Assembly: GCF_039679125.1 (NCBI RefSeq)
Contig: NZ_CP155551.1
Location: 1,550,001-1,614,000, forward strand
DNA length: 64,000 nt
DNA from: Blastococcus sp. HT6-4
GTDB taxonomy: Bacteria > Actinomycetota > Actinomycetes > Mycobacteriales > Geodermatophilaceae
Reading direction: 5' to 3'
Positions 45,278-53,264 of the stretch are shown piece by piece. The notes below the pieces were generated by a model. The model saw only the letters and a list, made by a program, of their open reading frames with translations, ran no database searches and was not told where the DNA came from. The translations under genes and the position numbers were made by a program. Position 1 is the first letter of the stretch. The number at the start of each line of letters is the position of its first letter.

Positions 45278-45685
45278 GTGCCGCTCTCCGAGCACGAGCA
45301 GCGTCTGCTGGAGCAGATCGAGCGCGCCCTCGTCGATGACGATCCCAAGTTCGCTTCCTCGGTCCGCACCGGTGATCGCCGTCTGAAGGCCCGCCGCATG
45401 CTGCAACTCGGCGGCCTGCTGGTCCTGGTCGGCCTGGCCGTCCTGGTCGGCGGCGCGGTCGCCGGGTCGGTACCGCTGGGCGTCCTGGGCTTCCTGGTCG
45501 CCTTCGCCGGTGCGACCCTGGGTGTCCTGAACTATCGCGGCGCCACCGGCGCGGTCGAGCCCGCCCCCGGCTCGGCCGGCTCCCGCGGGGCCACCGCCGC
45601 CGGTCGTGGTGGGCGTGCCCGCCGGGGCCGTCAGCCGATGAAGAGCCGCCTCGAGGAGCGTTTCCGCCGCCGCTACGACCAGTAG
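45278..45685 (+). CDS. DUF3040 membrane protein (Rv2169c-like)
   Basis: 135 residues with GGAGG five bases before the GTG. N-terminal conserved LSEHEQRLLEQIERALVDDDPKFAS (soluble helix), then two adjacent transmembrane helices (LGGLLVLVGLAVLVGGAV and GVLGFLVAFAGATLGV), then a basic tail. Small membrane proteins of unknown function always found upstream of actinobacterial dcw clusters. A TATCCT (45208-45213) is a plausible -10. Confidence 0.88.
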   Translation: MPLSEHEQRLLEQIERALVDDDPKFASSVRTGDRRLKARRMLQLGGLLVLVGLAVLVGGAVAGSVPLGVLGFLVAFAGATLGVLNYRGATGAVEPAPGSAGSRGATAAGRGGRARRGRQPMKSRLEERFRRRYDQ

Positions 45686-45700
45686 CCAGCCGCGCCGTCC

Positions 45701-45738
45701 GACGCCGGCCGCCGTCCCCCGGGACGGCGGCCGGCGTC
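45701..45738. terminator. 17-bp perfect hairpin terminator between DUF3040 and transglutaminase genes
   Basis: GACGCCGGCCGCCGTCC pairs perfectly with GGACGGCGGCCGGCGTC around a four-base loop. Positioned 16 bp after the DUF3040 stop and serving the convergent transglutaminase operon from the other side at a distance of 158 bp. Confidence 0.85.
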
Positions 45739-45895
45739 GTTCCTCCGGCGTGACCGACGGCTCCGGTGCGCCGGGACCACCCTGACGGCCCCGGTGCGCC
45801 GGGCGGTACCCGTGACCGGGGGCCCGGGCCGGTCCGGGCGCAGGTGTCCGAGGGGCGTCCGGCGCCGGCGGTGACGTCGTCCGGGCGTCCGGGGA
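45739..45895. other. intergenic spacer with a short direct repeat
   Basis: Apart from the CCGGTGCGCCGGG motif occurring twice (about 45764 and 45791), I see nothing here. Confidence 0.4.
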
Positions 45896-48226
45896 TCAGC
45901 GGCGGCCGGCCGCGTCCCGGCGCCACCGGTTCCAGGTCGCCCGCACGTCGTCCACCAGCGATGCCGGCCACAGCAGTGCCCGCACCCGTACCGGCCACGG
46001 CCGCGCACCGTTCAGCCCGCGCCGGGCCGTCCGCAGCGTCGCCCGCAGCCGTGCGTCCCCCGTGGTGGCACCCGTAGTCGCGGGGGGGCCGTACGCGGCG
46101 GCCTCCTCGGCCCGGGCGAGCCCCCGCACCGCATCCGTCGCTGCCGCGGCGGCCGGCCCACCCGGTCCGCGGCGCACGGCCGTGGCGAGCGCGTCGGCGA
46201 CCCGGCGAGGGGTCCACGACGGATGCAGGTGCAGCCCCAGGTCCACCGCGCTCGCGGTCAGCTCGTCCCACACCCCGGCAGGTCCGCCGGCCGCGAGCCG
46301 GCGGCGGCGCTGCAGGGCGCGCAGTGCCGCCGGGGAGACCAGCACGAGGCCGGTCAGGGTCACCGCGCCCAGCACCGTCAGCAGCGGCCGCAGCGACGCC
46401 TGGGTGGTCTCCTGCGGGCCGACCTGCGGAACCGCCTGGGGGAGCCGGTCGGCCCGCGGCACCTGCGCCTGCGGGGCGCTCGTCGGCACCGGCAGCGCGG
46501 GCGCCGCGTCAGCGCGGTCCTCGGCCGTCGCCCGCGGCGACCAGGGGAGCGCGACCTGCCGGTCAGGTGCGATCGGGGTGGGGTCGAACGGCACCCAGCC
46601 GAAGCCGTCGAAGAAGACCTCCACCCAGGCGTGCGCGTCGTCGCTGGTGATCAGCCGGGTGCGGTCCCGCTGCACGTCACCGGGCGTGTAGCCCAGCGCC
46701 ACGCGGGCGGGCATTCCCGCCTGCCGGACGAGCACCGCCATCGCGCCGGCGTACTGCTCGCAGTAACCACGCTTGAGCCGGAGGAAGTCCACCAGGTCGT
46801 CACCGCTCGTCCCGGGGGCGGTGGAGAGGCTGTAGGTGAAGCCGTTGGACCGGTCGCTCAGGTAGCTCTGGATCCGCTGCACCCGCTCGTACCCGGTGGC
46901 CGCACCGTCGGTCAGCCGGGCGGTCAGCTCGGCGATGGCCGGGTCGAGGTCGGGAAGGGCGGAGAACCGCTGCTGGATGCCGCTGGTCGCCGGGAGCGGC
47001 GCCGCCCGGGACAGCAGTTCCGGCGACGGCCGGGGCTCGGTGGCGGAGACGCGGTAGGAGAGCCCCGCGCTGGTGACGTCGCGGCCGAACACCGTCCCGG
47101 TCGCCGTGTCGAACCGCCACGCGCCGTCGTCGCCGTCGACCTGCACCGACTGCGGGACGGGTGGGACGGGCAGGAACCGGTCGTCGTGCTCGAGGACCTG
47201 GATCGAGGCGGTCACCGGCCGGGTCGCCTGGCGGTCCGGCAGCAGCGCGAGGGCGTCGGCCTCGGCCACGGAGATCTCGCCGTCGAGGTTGCTCAGCGAC
47301 CAGCCGTCGGCCGGGTCGTACTCGTCGAGGGCGACGGCGCGCAGGTAGCCGGGGTCCTCCACGGACGTGGCCACGCGCAGCAGCTCGATGGCCTCGGGCA
47401 GGATCAGCTGCCCGCGCAGCTCCGCCGCCGGGTCGAGCGAGGTGCCGGTGGCGTCTCCGGTGCCGCCGCCCAGGCCGGTGGTGAACGAGCCCTCGGGCAG
47501 GGTCGGGACGACGCCGCCGAGCACGATCCCCGCCGCGAGGGCGGCCAGGCCGATGCGCACCGCGGTGCCGGTCCCGCCGGTCAGCGCCTTCCTGTCCCGG
47601 CCCCGGCCGGCCAGTGCCCGTTCCTGGTCGACGCGCAGGAGCAGCGCGAACCCGGCGGCCGGCGCCGCGAGCGCCAGCAGGCCGATCCCGCCGATCACCG
47701 TGCCCACGGGGACGCACACGAGGACGAGGAGACCGATCCCGGCCACCGCGGCCTGCCGGCCGGCGACCGTGATCAGGTCGACCAGGATCGCCACCAGGCC
47801 GACGAAGAGGGTCGTGAGCGCGAGCAGGCCGGTCAGCGGCAGCGCGGGGGTGGCCTGCTCCCGGATCTCGGCCGCGCCGTCGGCGAAGACGCCGCCCAGC
47901 CGGTCCAGGCTCTCCGGGGTGGGGACGATCCCCGCCAGCGCGCCTTCCGGGGCGAACGCGGCGGTGAGGACGCAGACCAGCAGCGCCAGCTGGCCGAGCG
48001 GCACCAGCGCGGTCCCCAGCGCACGGAGCGGCCGGGGGACCGGCGCTCCGCTGCTCAGCCGCGCACCGGCCCTCCGGAGGAGGAGCCCGCCGGCGAGGAC
48101 CGCCCCGATGGCGAGCACGACCGGGGGGAACCAGGCACCGGAGGCGAAGACCGGGGTCAGGGCGCAGGCGCCGAGCAGGGTGGCGACGGCGGCGGCCACG
48201 GAGCCGCGCACGTCCGGACCGGTCAT
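45896..48226 (-). CDS. membrane-anchored transglutaminase-like protease-fold protein (TgpA-like)
   Basis: 776 residues. Five or more N-terminal hydrophobic helices, an extracellular linker, the transglutaminase core with LKRGYCEQYAGAMAVLVRQAGMPARVALGY (catalytic Cys), DDAHAWVEVFFDGFGWVPFDPTP (His and Asp), one more helix (LRPLLTVLGAVTLTGLVLV) and a C-terminal DUF4129-like domain. In Pseudomonas and actinobacteria this TGase-DUF58-MoxR trio is conserved; function is thought to be in envelope stress. Start overlaps the DUF58 stop as ATGA. Confidence 0.92.
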   Translation of the reverse strand: MTGPDVRGSVAAAVATLLGACALTPVFASGAWFPPVVLAIGAVLAGGLLLRRAGARLSSGAPVPRPLRALGTALVPLGQLALLVCVLTAAFAPEGALAGIVPTPESLDRLGGVFADGAAEIREQATPALPLTGLLALTTLFVGLVAILVDLITVAGRQAAVAGIGLLVLVCVPVGTVIGGIGLLALAAPAAGFALLLRVDQERALAGRGRDRKALTGGTGTAVRIGLAALAAGIVLGGVVPTLPEGSFTTGLGGGTGDATGTSLDPAAELRGQLILPEAIELLRVATSVEDPGYLRAVALDEYDPADGWSLSNLDGEISVAEADALALLPDRQATRPVTASIQVLEHDDRFLPVPPVPQSVQVDGDDGAWRFDTATGTVFGRDVTSAGLSYRVSATEPRPSPELLSRAAPLPATSGIQQRFSALPDLDPAIAELTARLTDGAATGYERVQRIQSYLSDRSNGFTYSLSTAPGTSGDDLVDFLRLKRGYCEQYAGAMAVLVRQAGMPARVALGYTPGDVQRDRTRLITSDDAHAWVEVFFDGFGWVPFDPTPIAPDRQVALPWSPRATAEDRADAAPALPVPTSAPQAQVPRADRLPQAVPQVGPQETTQASLRPLLTVLGAVTLTGLVLVSPAALRALQRRRRLAAGGPAGVWDELTASAVDLGLHLHPSWTPRRVADALATAVRRGPGGPAAAAATDAVRGLARAEEAAAYGPPATTGATTGDARLRATLRTARRGLNGARPWPVRVRALLWPASLVDDVRATWNRWRRDAAGRR

Positions 48227-49578
48227 GCCGGCGCTCCCGACCGGACCCCGCCCAGCGCGGCCCACGCCGCGGCGACGTCCTGCCCGGCGGTCGCCGTCGT
48301 CACCCGCCAGCCCGCCCCCGACAGCAGTGCCGCGGCCTGCTCCCGCTGGGCGGACAGGGCGTCCCGCGCCGCCCCCGACCCCATGCGCCCGGCCCGGCCC
48401 GGCCCGTTGCCGGCCCAGCCGGTGATGTCGAGCAGGATCGCGAGGTCGGTGACCGGGCCCGGCCGCAGCTGCACGAGGTCGGCGACGTCGTCGGGCCCCA
48501 CCGCTCCGAGCAGGCAGATCAGCGGGCCGTCGCCGGCCGCGCGGGCCGCCGTGCTGATCGCGGGGCGCAGGCTGCCCGCCCGCGACGGCCCCACGCCGGC
48601 CAGCCGGTCGAGCAGCTCGTCGGCGCCGAGCCCGGTGCGCCCCGCGGCCGGCGGCAGCTCCCCGGTGTCGGTGACGACCCGCAGCTCCGCGCCCCGCTGG
48701 GCCAGCGACACCCCGATGCTGGCGGCCGCCTCGACCAGCCACTCGAGGCTGTCGCCGGGCGGGCAGTCGTCACCGGGCGGACCGGGGACCGGCCGGCCGG
48801 CGTCCCGGGCGGGGACCACCAGGTGGGCCCGTGACCGGGTGTCGAGCAGCAGCGTGCCCTGTGCCCGCCAGGGGCGTTCCTCGAGGCGGACCATGAGCTC
48901 GCCGGTGCGCGCGGTCGCCCGCCAGTGGACCTTGCGCAGGTCGTCGCCCCGGCGGTACTCGCGGACGCTGACGTCGTCGTCCCCGTGGACGGCGATGGCC
49001 CGGCGCGCGCCGTCGCCGCCGCGCCCGTGCCCGCCGCCGGGCCCACCGGGGCCGAGGGGGCGGACCCGGGGGACGACGGTCAGCGGTGCGGTGTCGGTGC
49101 CGGCGACCGTGCGTTCCACCAGGCCGAACGGGTCGACCACGCGCAGCTGCAGGGGGCCGAGCACGTAATCACCGCGGTGCCGGCCGGCCAGCGTGTACCG
49201 GACCGTCGTCGCCGCGCCGGGTGCCAGGCCGGCCACCGAGAACCGGTGACCCTGCCCCAGTGCCGGCGGGAGCTGCTCGGTGAGCAACCACAGCCCACCG
49301 CGGCGGGTGTCGGTGTTGCCCAGCTGGAGGGCGACCTCGGCCACCCCTCCGCGCGGCAGCCGCTGCGGGGTGACCTGGCGCCGGGTCGTCACGCGGAACC
49401 GGCCGCGGAGCACGGTGAGCGCGGCCAGCAGCGGCAGTGCCAGGACGAACAGCGCCAGCTGCACGAGCGGTTGCTCACCCAGCACCGCGCCGACCAGCGC
49501 GAGGGTCGCCCCGCCGCCGACCAGGCAGTGACCGCGGGGTGTGAGGGTCGACAGGGTCCGGCCGGGTGCGCCGCGCAC
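48223..49578 (-). CDS. DUF58 domain protein
   Basis: 451 residues. Two N-terminal hydrophobic helices, then a beta-rich region, then the DUF58 core DVSVREYRRGDDLRKVHWRATARTGELMVRLEE and a vWA-like region. Partner of MoxR ATPases; acts on the envelope in an unknown way. Starts 3 bp after the MoxR stop and overlaps the transglutaminase gene. Confidence 0.9.
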   Translation of the reverse strand: MRGAPGRTLSTLTPRGHCLVGGGATLALVGAVLGEQPLVQLALFVLALPLLAALTVLRGRFRVTTRRQVTPQRLPRGGVAEVALQLGNTDTRRGGLWLLTEQLPPALGQGHRFSVAGLAPGAATTVRYTLAGRHRGDYVLGPLQLRVVDPFGLVERTVAGTDTAPLTVVPRVRPLGPGGPGGGHGRGGDGARRAIAVHGDDDVSVREYRRGDDLRKVHWRATARTGELMVRLEERPWRAQGTLLLDTRSRAHLVVPARDAGRPVPGPPGDDCPPGDSLEWLVEAAASIGVSLAQRGAELRVVTDTGELPPAAGRTGLGADELLDRLAGVGPSRAGSLRPAISTAARAAGDGPLICLLGAVGPDDVADLVQLRPGPVTDLAILLDITGWAGNGPGRAGRMGSGAARDALSAQREQAAALLSGAGWRVTTATAGQDVAAAWAALGGVRSGAPA

Positions 49579-49581
49579 GGG

Positions 49582-50565
49582 TCAGCGCCCGCGGAGGACT
49601 GGGACGGAGGCGAGCAGCGCCGTCACCACCTGCTCGGGGGTGCGCCGCGCCACCGTCGCCTCGCCGCTGAGCAGTAACCGGTGGGCCAGCACCGGCACGG
49701 CGAGGGCCTGCACGTCATCGGGCAGGACGTGGTCCCGTCCGTCGAGGGCGGCCGAGGCGCGCGCCGCCCGGAGCAGCTGGAGCCCTGCCCGGGGGGACGC
49801 GCCCAGCCGCAGGTCGTGGGAGCGGCGGGTGGCGTCGACCAGGGCGACGACGTAGCGGCGCACCGCGTCGGACACGTGCAGGCGACCGACCGCGGCCACC
49901 AGGGAGCGGACGAGGGCGGCATCGGCGACCGGTCGGACCGAGGCGAGCGGATCGGCGGTGGCGCGGTCGTCGAGCATCGCCAGCTCGGCCGCCGGGTCGG
50001 GGTAACCCATCGAGACCCGCGCGGTGAACCGGTCGCGCTGGGCCTCGGGGAGGGGGTAGGTGCCCTCCATCTCCAGCGGGTTCTGCGTGGCCATCACCAG
50101 GAACGGGCGGGCCAGTTCGTAGCTGACGCCGTCGACGGTGACCTGTCGCTCCTCCATGCACTCCAGCAGCGCGGACTGCGTCTTGGGGGAGGCCCGGTTG
50201 ATCTCGTCGGCGACGACGACGTTGGCGAAGATCGCGCCGGGCTTGAACTCGAACTCCCGCGTCTCGTGGTCGTAGACGGCCACGCCGGTGACGTCGCTGG
50301 GGAGCAGGTCGGGTGTGAACTGGATGCGCCGGACGCTGGCGTCGAGGCTGGCGGCGAGGGCCTTGGCGAGCGTCGTCTTGCCGACCCCGGGGACGTCCTC
50401 GACGAGCAGGTGCCCCTCGGCGAGCAGGACCACCAGGGCCAGCCGGACGACGTCCTCCTTGCCCTGGACGACGCGGCCGATGCTCGCCGCGATCCGTGCG
50501 CCCTCCGCAGCGACGTCGACCGACGAGTCGGCCGTCCCGTCGGTGGCCCGTGTCGCCTCCGTCAC
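49582..50565 (-). CDS. MoxR family AAA+ ATPase
   Basis: 327 residues. Walker A HLLVEDVPGVGKTTLAKALA, Walker B NVVVADEINRASPKTQSALLECMEERQVTV (DEIN), sensor 1 FLVMATQNPLEMEGTYPLPEAQRDRF, sensor 2 LGASPRAGLQLLRAARA. MoxR ATPases remodel partner DUF58/vWA proteins. A TACGGT six bases ahead of the GTG at 50565, with no ribosome site, suggests a leaderless start. Confidence 0.94.
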   Translation of the reverse strand: MTEATRATDGTADSSVDVAAEGARIAASIGRVVQGKEDVVRLALVVLLAEGHLLVEDVPGVGKTTLAKALAASLDASVRRIQFTPDLLPSDVTGVAVYDHETREFEFKPGAIFANVVVADEINRASPKTQSALLECMEERQVTVDGVSYELARPFLVMATQNPLEMEGTYPLPEAQRDRFTARVSMGYPDPAAELAMLDDRATADPLASVRPVADAALVRSLVAAVGRLHVSDAVRRYVVALVDATRRSHDLRLGASPRAGLQLLRAARASAALDGRDHVLPDDVQALAVPVLAHRLLLSGEATVARRTPEQVVTALLASVPVLRGR

Positions 50566-50571
50566 CACCAC

Positions 50572-50577
50572 ACCGTA
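50572..50577 (-). promoter_or_regulatory. leaderless-type -10 box for moxR
   Basis: Minus-strand TACGGT (plus ACCGTA), six bases before the MoxR GTG at 50565. Confidence 0.45.
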
Positions 50578-50680
50578 CGTGCCCCGCAGGACCGGGCGGT
50601 GGGTTCGCGCCCACCCGCGCCGGGGGCCGGCGGCCGGCCCTGCGGGCGGGGGTGGAGCGGGTGCCCACGACACGGCCTCA

Positions 50681-50709
50681 AGTGGTGGTCAGTGGGGGCT
50701 AGTGGGTTA
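50681..50709 (+). promoter_or_regulatory. MraZ operator: three AGTGG repeats at 10-bp spacing
   Basis: AGTGG at 50681, 50691 and 50701, each exactly ten bases apart, in the mraZ leader. MraZ of E. coli and Mycoplasma binds direct repeats of this type with 10-bp periodicity and represses its own operon, so this is probably the autoregulatory site. Confidence 0.7.
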
Positions 50710-50789
50710 GTGTGTCGACCGGTGGGGAGGCAGGGTTCCGTCCGGGGGGCCTGCAGAGCCATGGGAGGACCGATGCAGGGGGTGATCCG

Positions 50790-51224
50790 GTGTTCGTCGG
50801 CAGCTACCAGTTGCGCCTCGACGAGAAGGGCCGGCTCGCTCTCCCGGTCCGCTTCCGCGAGCAGGTGGCCGACGGCATGGTGATCAAGAAGGGCCAGGAG
50901 CACTGCATCTACGGGCTCACCATGGCCCGGGTCGCCGAGCAGAGCGCCGCGATGGCCGCCATGGCCCCCTCCGACACCGCCGCGGCGCGCATGCGCGCCC
51001 GCATGAGCTTCGGGTCGATGGTCGAGATCGAGCCGGACAAGACCGGCCGCATCACCATCCCCGCCGGACTGCGCGAGTACGCCCACCTCGACCGGGACGT
51101 CGTCGTGGTCGGCGTGGACACGCGGTTCGAGATCTGGGACTCCGCCACCTGGGACGCCTACGTGGCCGAGCAGGAGGCCTCCTTCGCCGACATGGAGAGC
51201 GAGGGGATGCCGACGTTGTCGTGA
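50790..51224 (+). CDS. mraZ: MraZ, dcw operon transcriptional repressor
   Basis: 144 residues from a GTG at 50790; matches the usual length. Two MraZ/AbrB-type halves: [23 protein letters not shown] and [22 protein letters not shown], each with the D-x3-RxxLP/IP signature. Regulates cell-division genes from the repeats upstream. A 418-bp gap follows before rsmH, unusually long. Confidence 0.95.
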   Translation: MFVGSYQLRLDEKGRLALPVRFREQVADGMVIKKGQEHCIYGLTMARVAEQSAAMAAMAPSDTAAARMRARMSFGSMVEIEPDKTGRITIPAGLREYAHLDRDVVVVGVDTRFEIWDSATWDAYVAEQEASFADMESEGMPTLS

Positions 51225-51642
51225 TCCCGGGAACGCCCCACCCGCTCCACCGGCCTCCGCGCCGCACCGAACGAGCCGCCTTCCCCGCGGCTCGACCGGC
51301 CCGGGCCCCAGCCGCCTTCCCCGCGGCTCGGTCCCACCGCGGAGGACCGCACGGACCAGCGGGTGCCACCGGCCCTCGGCCGGCGCGGGTGACCCCACCG
51401 GCCCCGCGGGGCGCCACCTGACGCTCTTCCCCGACGCCAGGCGGACCCCGCGGGGCCGGACACCACCCCGGTCCGACGTCCCCCCGCCCCACTGCGCTCC
51501 ACCGCCCCCACTCCGCCCCACCTGCCCCACTCCGCCCCACCCGCACGATCCCGCACACCGCCCGCCGCCGCGTCCCCCCGCCGCCGGGCGGGGCGCGGCA
51601 CCATCGCCGCACCATCCCGGACCCTTCGAGAGGCAGCAGACG
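51225..51642. other. 418-bp C-rich spacer with structured repeats
   Basis: No ORF of note. Contents: a 21-bp sequence (AGCCGCCTTCCCCGCGGCTCG) occurs twice, 51274-51294 and 51310-51330, each copy a hairpin; a long palindrome with perfect 14-bp arms 51398-51411 and 51446-51459; and an 18-bp near-identical CCCCACTCCGCCCCACC repeat (51505-51522 and 51524-51541). The rsmH ribosome site AGAGG lies at the end. A regulatory or attenuation region is plausible. Confidence 0.55.
51398..51459. terminator. large GC palindrome between mraZ and rsmH, possible attenuator
   Basis: Arms CCGGCCCCGCGGGG and CCCCGCGGGGCCGG are perfectly complementary across a 34-base loop; each arm is itself partly palindromic. 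Could end mraZ transcripts short of rsmH. Confidence 0.5.
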
Positions 51643-52638
51643 ATGAGCAGGACTGGAGGTGCCGCGGCGCCGGGCCACTCGCGGCCCCCGGTGCACGTGC
51701 CCGTCCTCCTCGACCGGGTCGTCGAGCTGCTCGGCCCGGCCTGCGCCGCCGACGGCGCCGTCCTGGTCGACGCCACCCTCGGTCTCGCCGGCCACACCAT
51801 CGCCATGCTCGAGGCGCACCCGGGCCTGCGCGTCGTCGGCCTCGACCGCGACCCGGACGCCCGCGCCGAGGCCACCCGCCGGATCGAGGCCGCGGGGCAC
51901 GCCGATCGCGTCACGGTCGTCCCGGCCGTCTTCGACGAGCTCCCCGAGGTGCTCGACCGCCTCGGGATGGACGAGGTGCAGGGCGTGCTGTTCGACCTCG
52001 GCGTCTCCTCGCTGCAGCTGGACCGCCCCGACCGGGGGTTCAGCTACTCGACCGACGCGCCTCTCGACATGCGCATGGACCCCGGCGCTCCGCGCACCGC
52101 CGCCGACGTCGTCAACACCTATCCGCCGAAGGAGCTCGCGCGCGTGCTGCGGGTCTACGGCGAGGAGCGCTTCGCCTCCCGCATCGCCGCGGCGATCGAC
52201 CGGGAGCGCGTGCGCGAGCCGTTCACCGGTACCGCCCGCCTGGCCGAGCTGGTGCGCGAGTCCATCCCCGCCGCCACCCGCCGCACCGGCGGGCACCCCG
52301 CGAAGCGGACCTTCCAGGCCCTGCGCATCGAGGTCAACGACGAGCTCGGCGCGCTCGAGCGCGCCCTCCCCGCCGCGATCGAGGCCCTGGCCGTGGGGGG
52401 TCGTGTCACGGTCATCACCTTCCACTCCCTGGAGGACCGGGTCGTGAAGCAGACGCTCGCCGCCGGAGCCGCCGACCGCACCCCGCCGGGCCTGCCGGTG
52501 CCGCTGCCCGAGTACGGGCCGGTGCTGCGCCTGCTCACCCGCGGCGGCGAGGCCGCCGGCGAGGCCGAGCTGACGAGCAACCCGCGGTCCGCGTCGGCCC
52601 GGGTGCGGGCGGCCGAGCGCATCCGGCGGGCGGCATGA
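51643..52638 (+). CDS. rsmH: 16S rRNA (cytosine1402-N4)-methyltransferase
   Basis: 331 residues. MraW family: [13 protein letters not shown] at the N-terminus, [14 protein letters not shown] motif, [44 protein letters not shown] and [13 protein letters not shown]. Modifies the ribosomal P site; gene travels with dcw. Stop overlaps the ftsL-like gene as ATGA. Confidence 0.97.
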   Translation: MSRTGGAAAPGHSRPPVHVPVLLDRVVELLGPACAADGAVLVDATLGLAGHTIAMLEAHPGLRVVGLDRDPDARAEATRRIEAAGHADRVTVVPAVFDELPEVLDRLGMDEVQGVLFDLGVSSLQLDRPDRGFSYSTDAPLDMRMDPGAPRTAADVVNTYPPKELARVLRVYGEERFASRIAAAIDRERVREPFTGTARLAELVRESIPAATRRTGGHPAKRTFQALRIEVNDELGALERALPAAIEALAVGGRVTVITFHSLEDRVVKQTLAAGAADRTPPGLPVPLPEYGPVLRLLTRGGEAAGEAELTSNPRSASARVRAAERIRRAA

Positions 52639-53261
52639 CCCGCGCCGCCGTCCGCGTCCCCGCCGCACCGCGGATTCCGGCCGGGAGCACGCGGGCCACC
52701 GTCCGGACCGCGCCCCGGCCGGAGCTGCGGCTGGTACCGACCGGCGGCGCCGCCGCCCGGCCGCGCCGCGACACCCGTGCGGCGCTGCGGTCGCGCAAGG
52801 CGCCGTTCGTCCTGCTGGTGGTCGCGCTGCTCAGCCTCACCACCGTGGGGCTGCTGGTCCTGAACACCGCGATCGCGGTCGACTCGCTCAAGGCCACCCA
52901 GCTGCGCGCGGAGAACGCCTCCCGGGCCCAGGAGGTCCAGCGCCTCGAGCGGCAGGTCGTGGCCGGCAACACCCCGGCGGGCGTCGCCGCGGCGGCCGTC
53001 GCCGCCGGCCTGGTGCCCGCCGGTGTCGCCGCCTACCTGGTGCTCGGGCCCGAGGGGACGACGATGATGCGGGGCACGCCGGAGCCGGCTCCCGAGCCCG
53101 AGCCCGCGCCTGCGCCCTCGGCTCCGGCAGCAGAAGCCCCGGCGGCCGAAGCCCCGGCGCCCGAGGCCCCGGCGCCCGAGGCCCCGGCACCCGAGGCCCC
53201 GGCAGCCGAGGCCCCGGCAGCCGAGGCCCCGGCGGCCGAGCCCCCGGCGGGCGGGAACTGA
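52635..53261 (+). CDS. FtsL-like single-pass membrane protein (Rv2164c position) with Ala/Glu/Pro repeat tail
   Basis: 208 residues. Basic N-terminus, one transmembrane helix ([25 protein letters not shown], about 56-80), then a coiled-coil-like [20 protein letters not shown], as in FtsL/DivIC, and a C-terminal tail of about eight (A)EAPA repeats. Position between rsmH and ftsI is that of ftsL; sequence of FtsL is poorly conserved. Probably bridges divisome proteins. Confidence 0.8.
   Translation: MTRAAVRVPAAPRIPAGSTRATVRTAPRPELRLVPTGGAAARPRRDTRAALRSRKAPFVLLVVALLSLTTVGLLVLNTAIAVDSLKATQLRAENASRAQEVQRLERQVVAGNTPAGVAAAAVAAGLVPAGVAAYLVLGPEGTTMMRGTPEPAPEPEPAPAPSAPAAEAPAAEAPAPEAPAPEAPAPEAPAAEAPAAEAPAAEPPAGGN
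53121..53250 (+). repeat. 15-bp tandem repeat coding (A)EAPA/PEAPA, about eight copies
   Basis: GCCGAGGCCCCGGCG-like 15-mers, in frame at the ftsL-like 3' end. High DNA identity suggests variable copy number among strains. Confidence 0.8.
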
Positions 53262-53264
53262 GCC

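Noticed and set aside
45764..45804. CCGGTGCGCCGGG direct repeat as an attachment site
   Set aside because: Only two short copies within 30 bp in simple GC-rich spacer, with no mobile gene nearby.
42897..46271. 1124-codon minus-strand frame
   Set aside because: Shadow across TIGR04086-like, dinB and DUF3040 genes; no recognisable domain and crosses two promoters.
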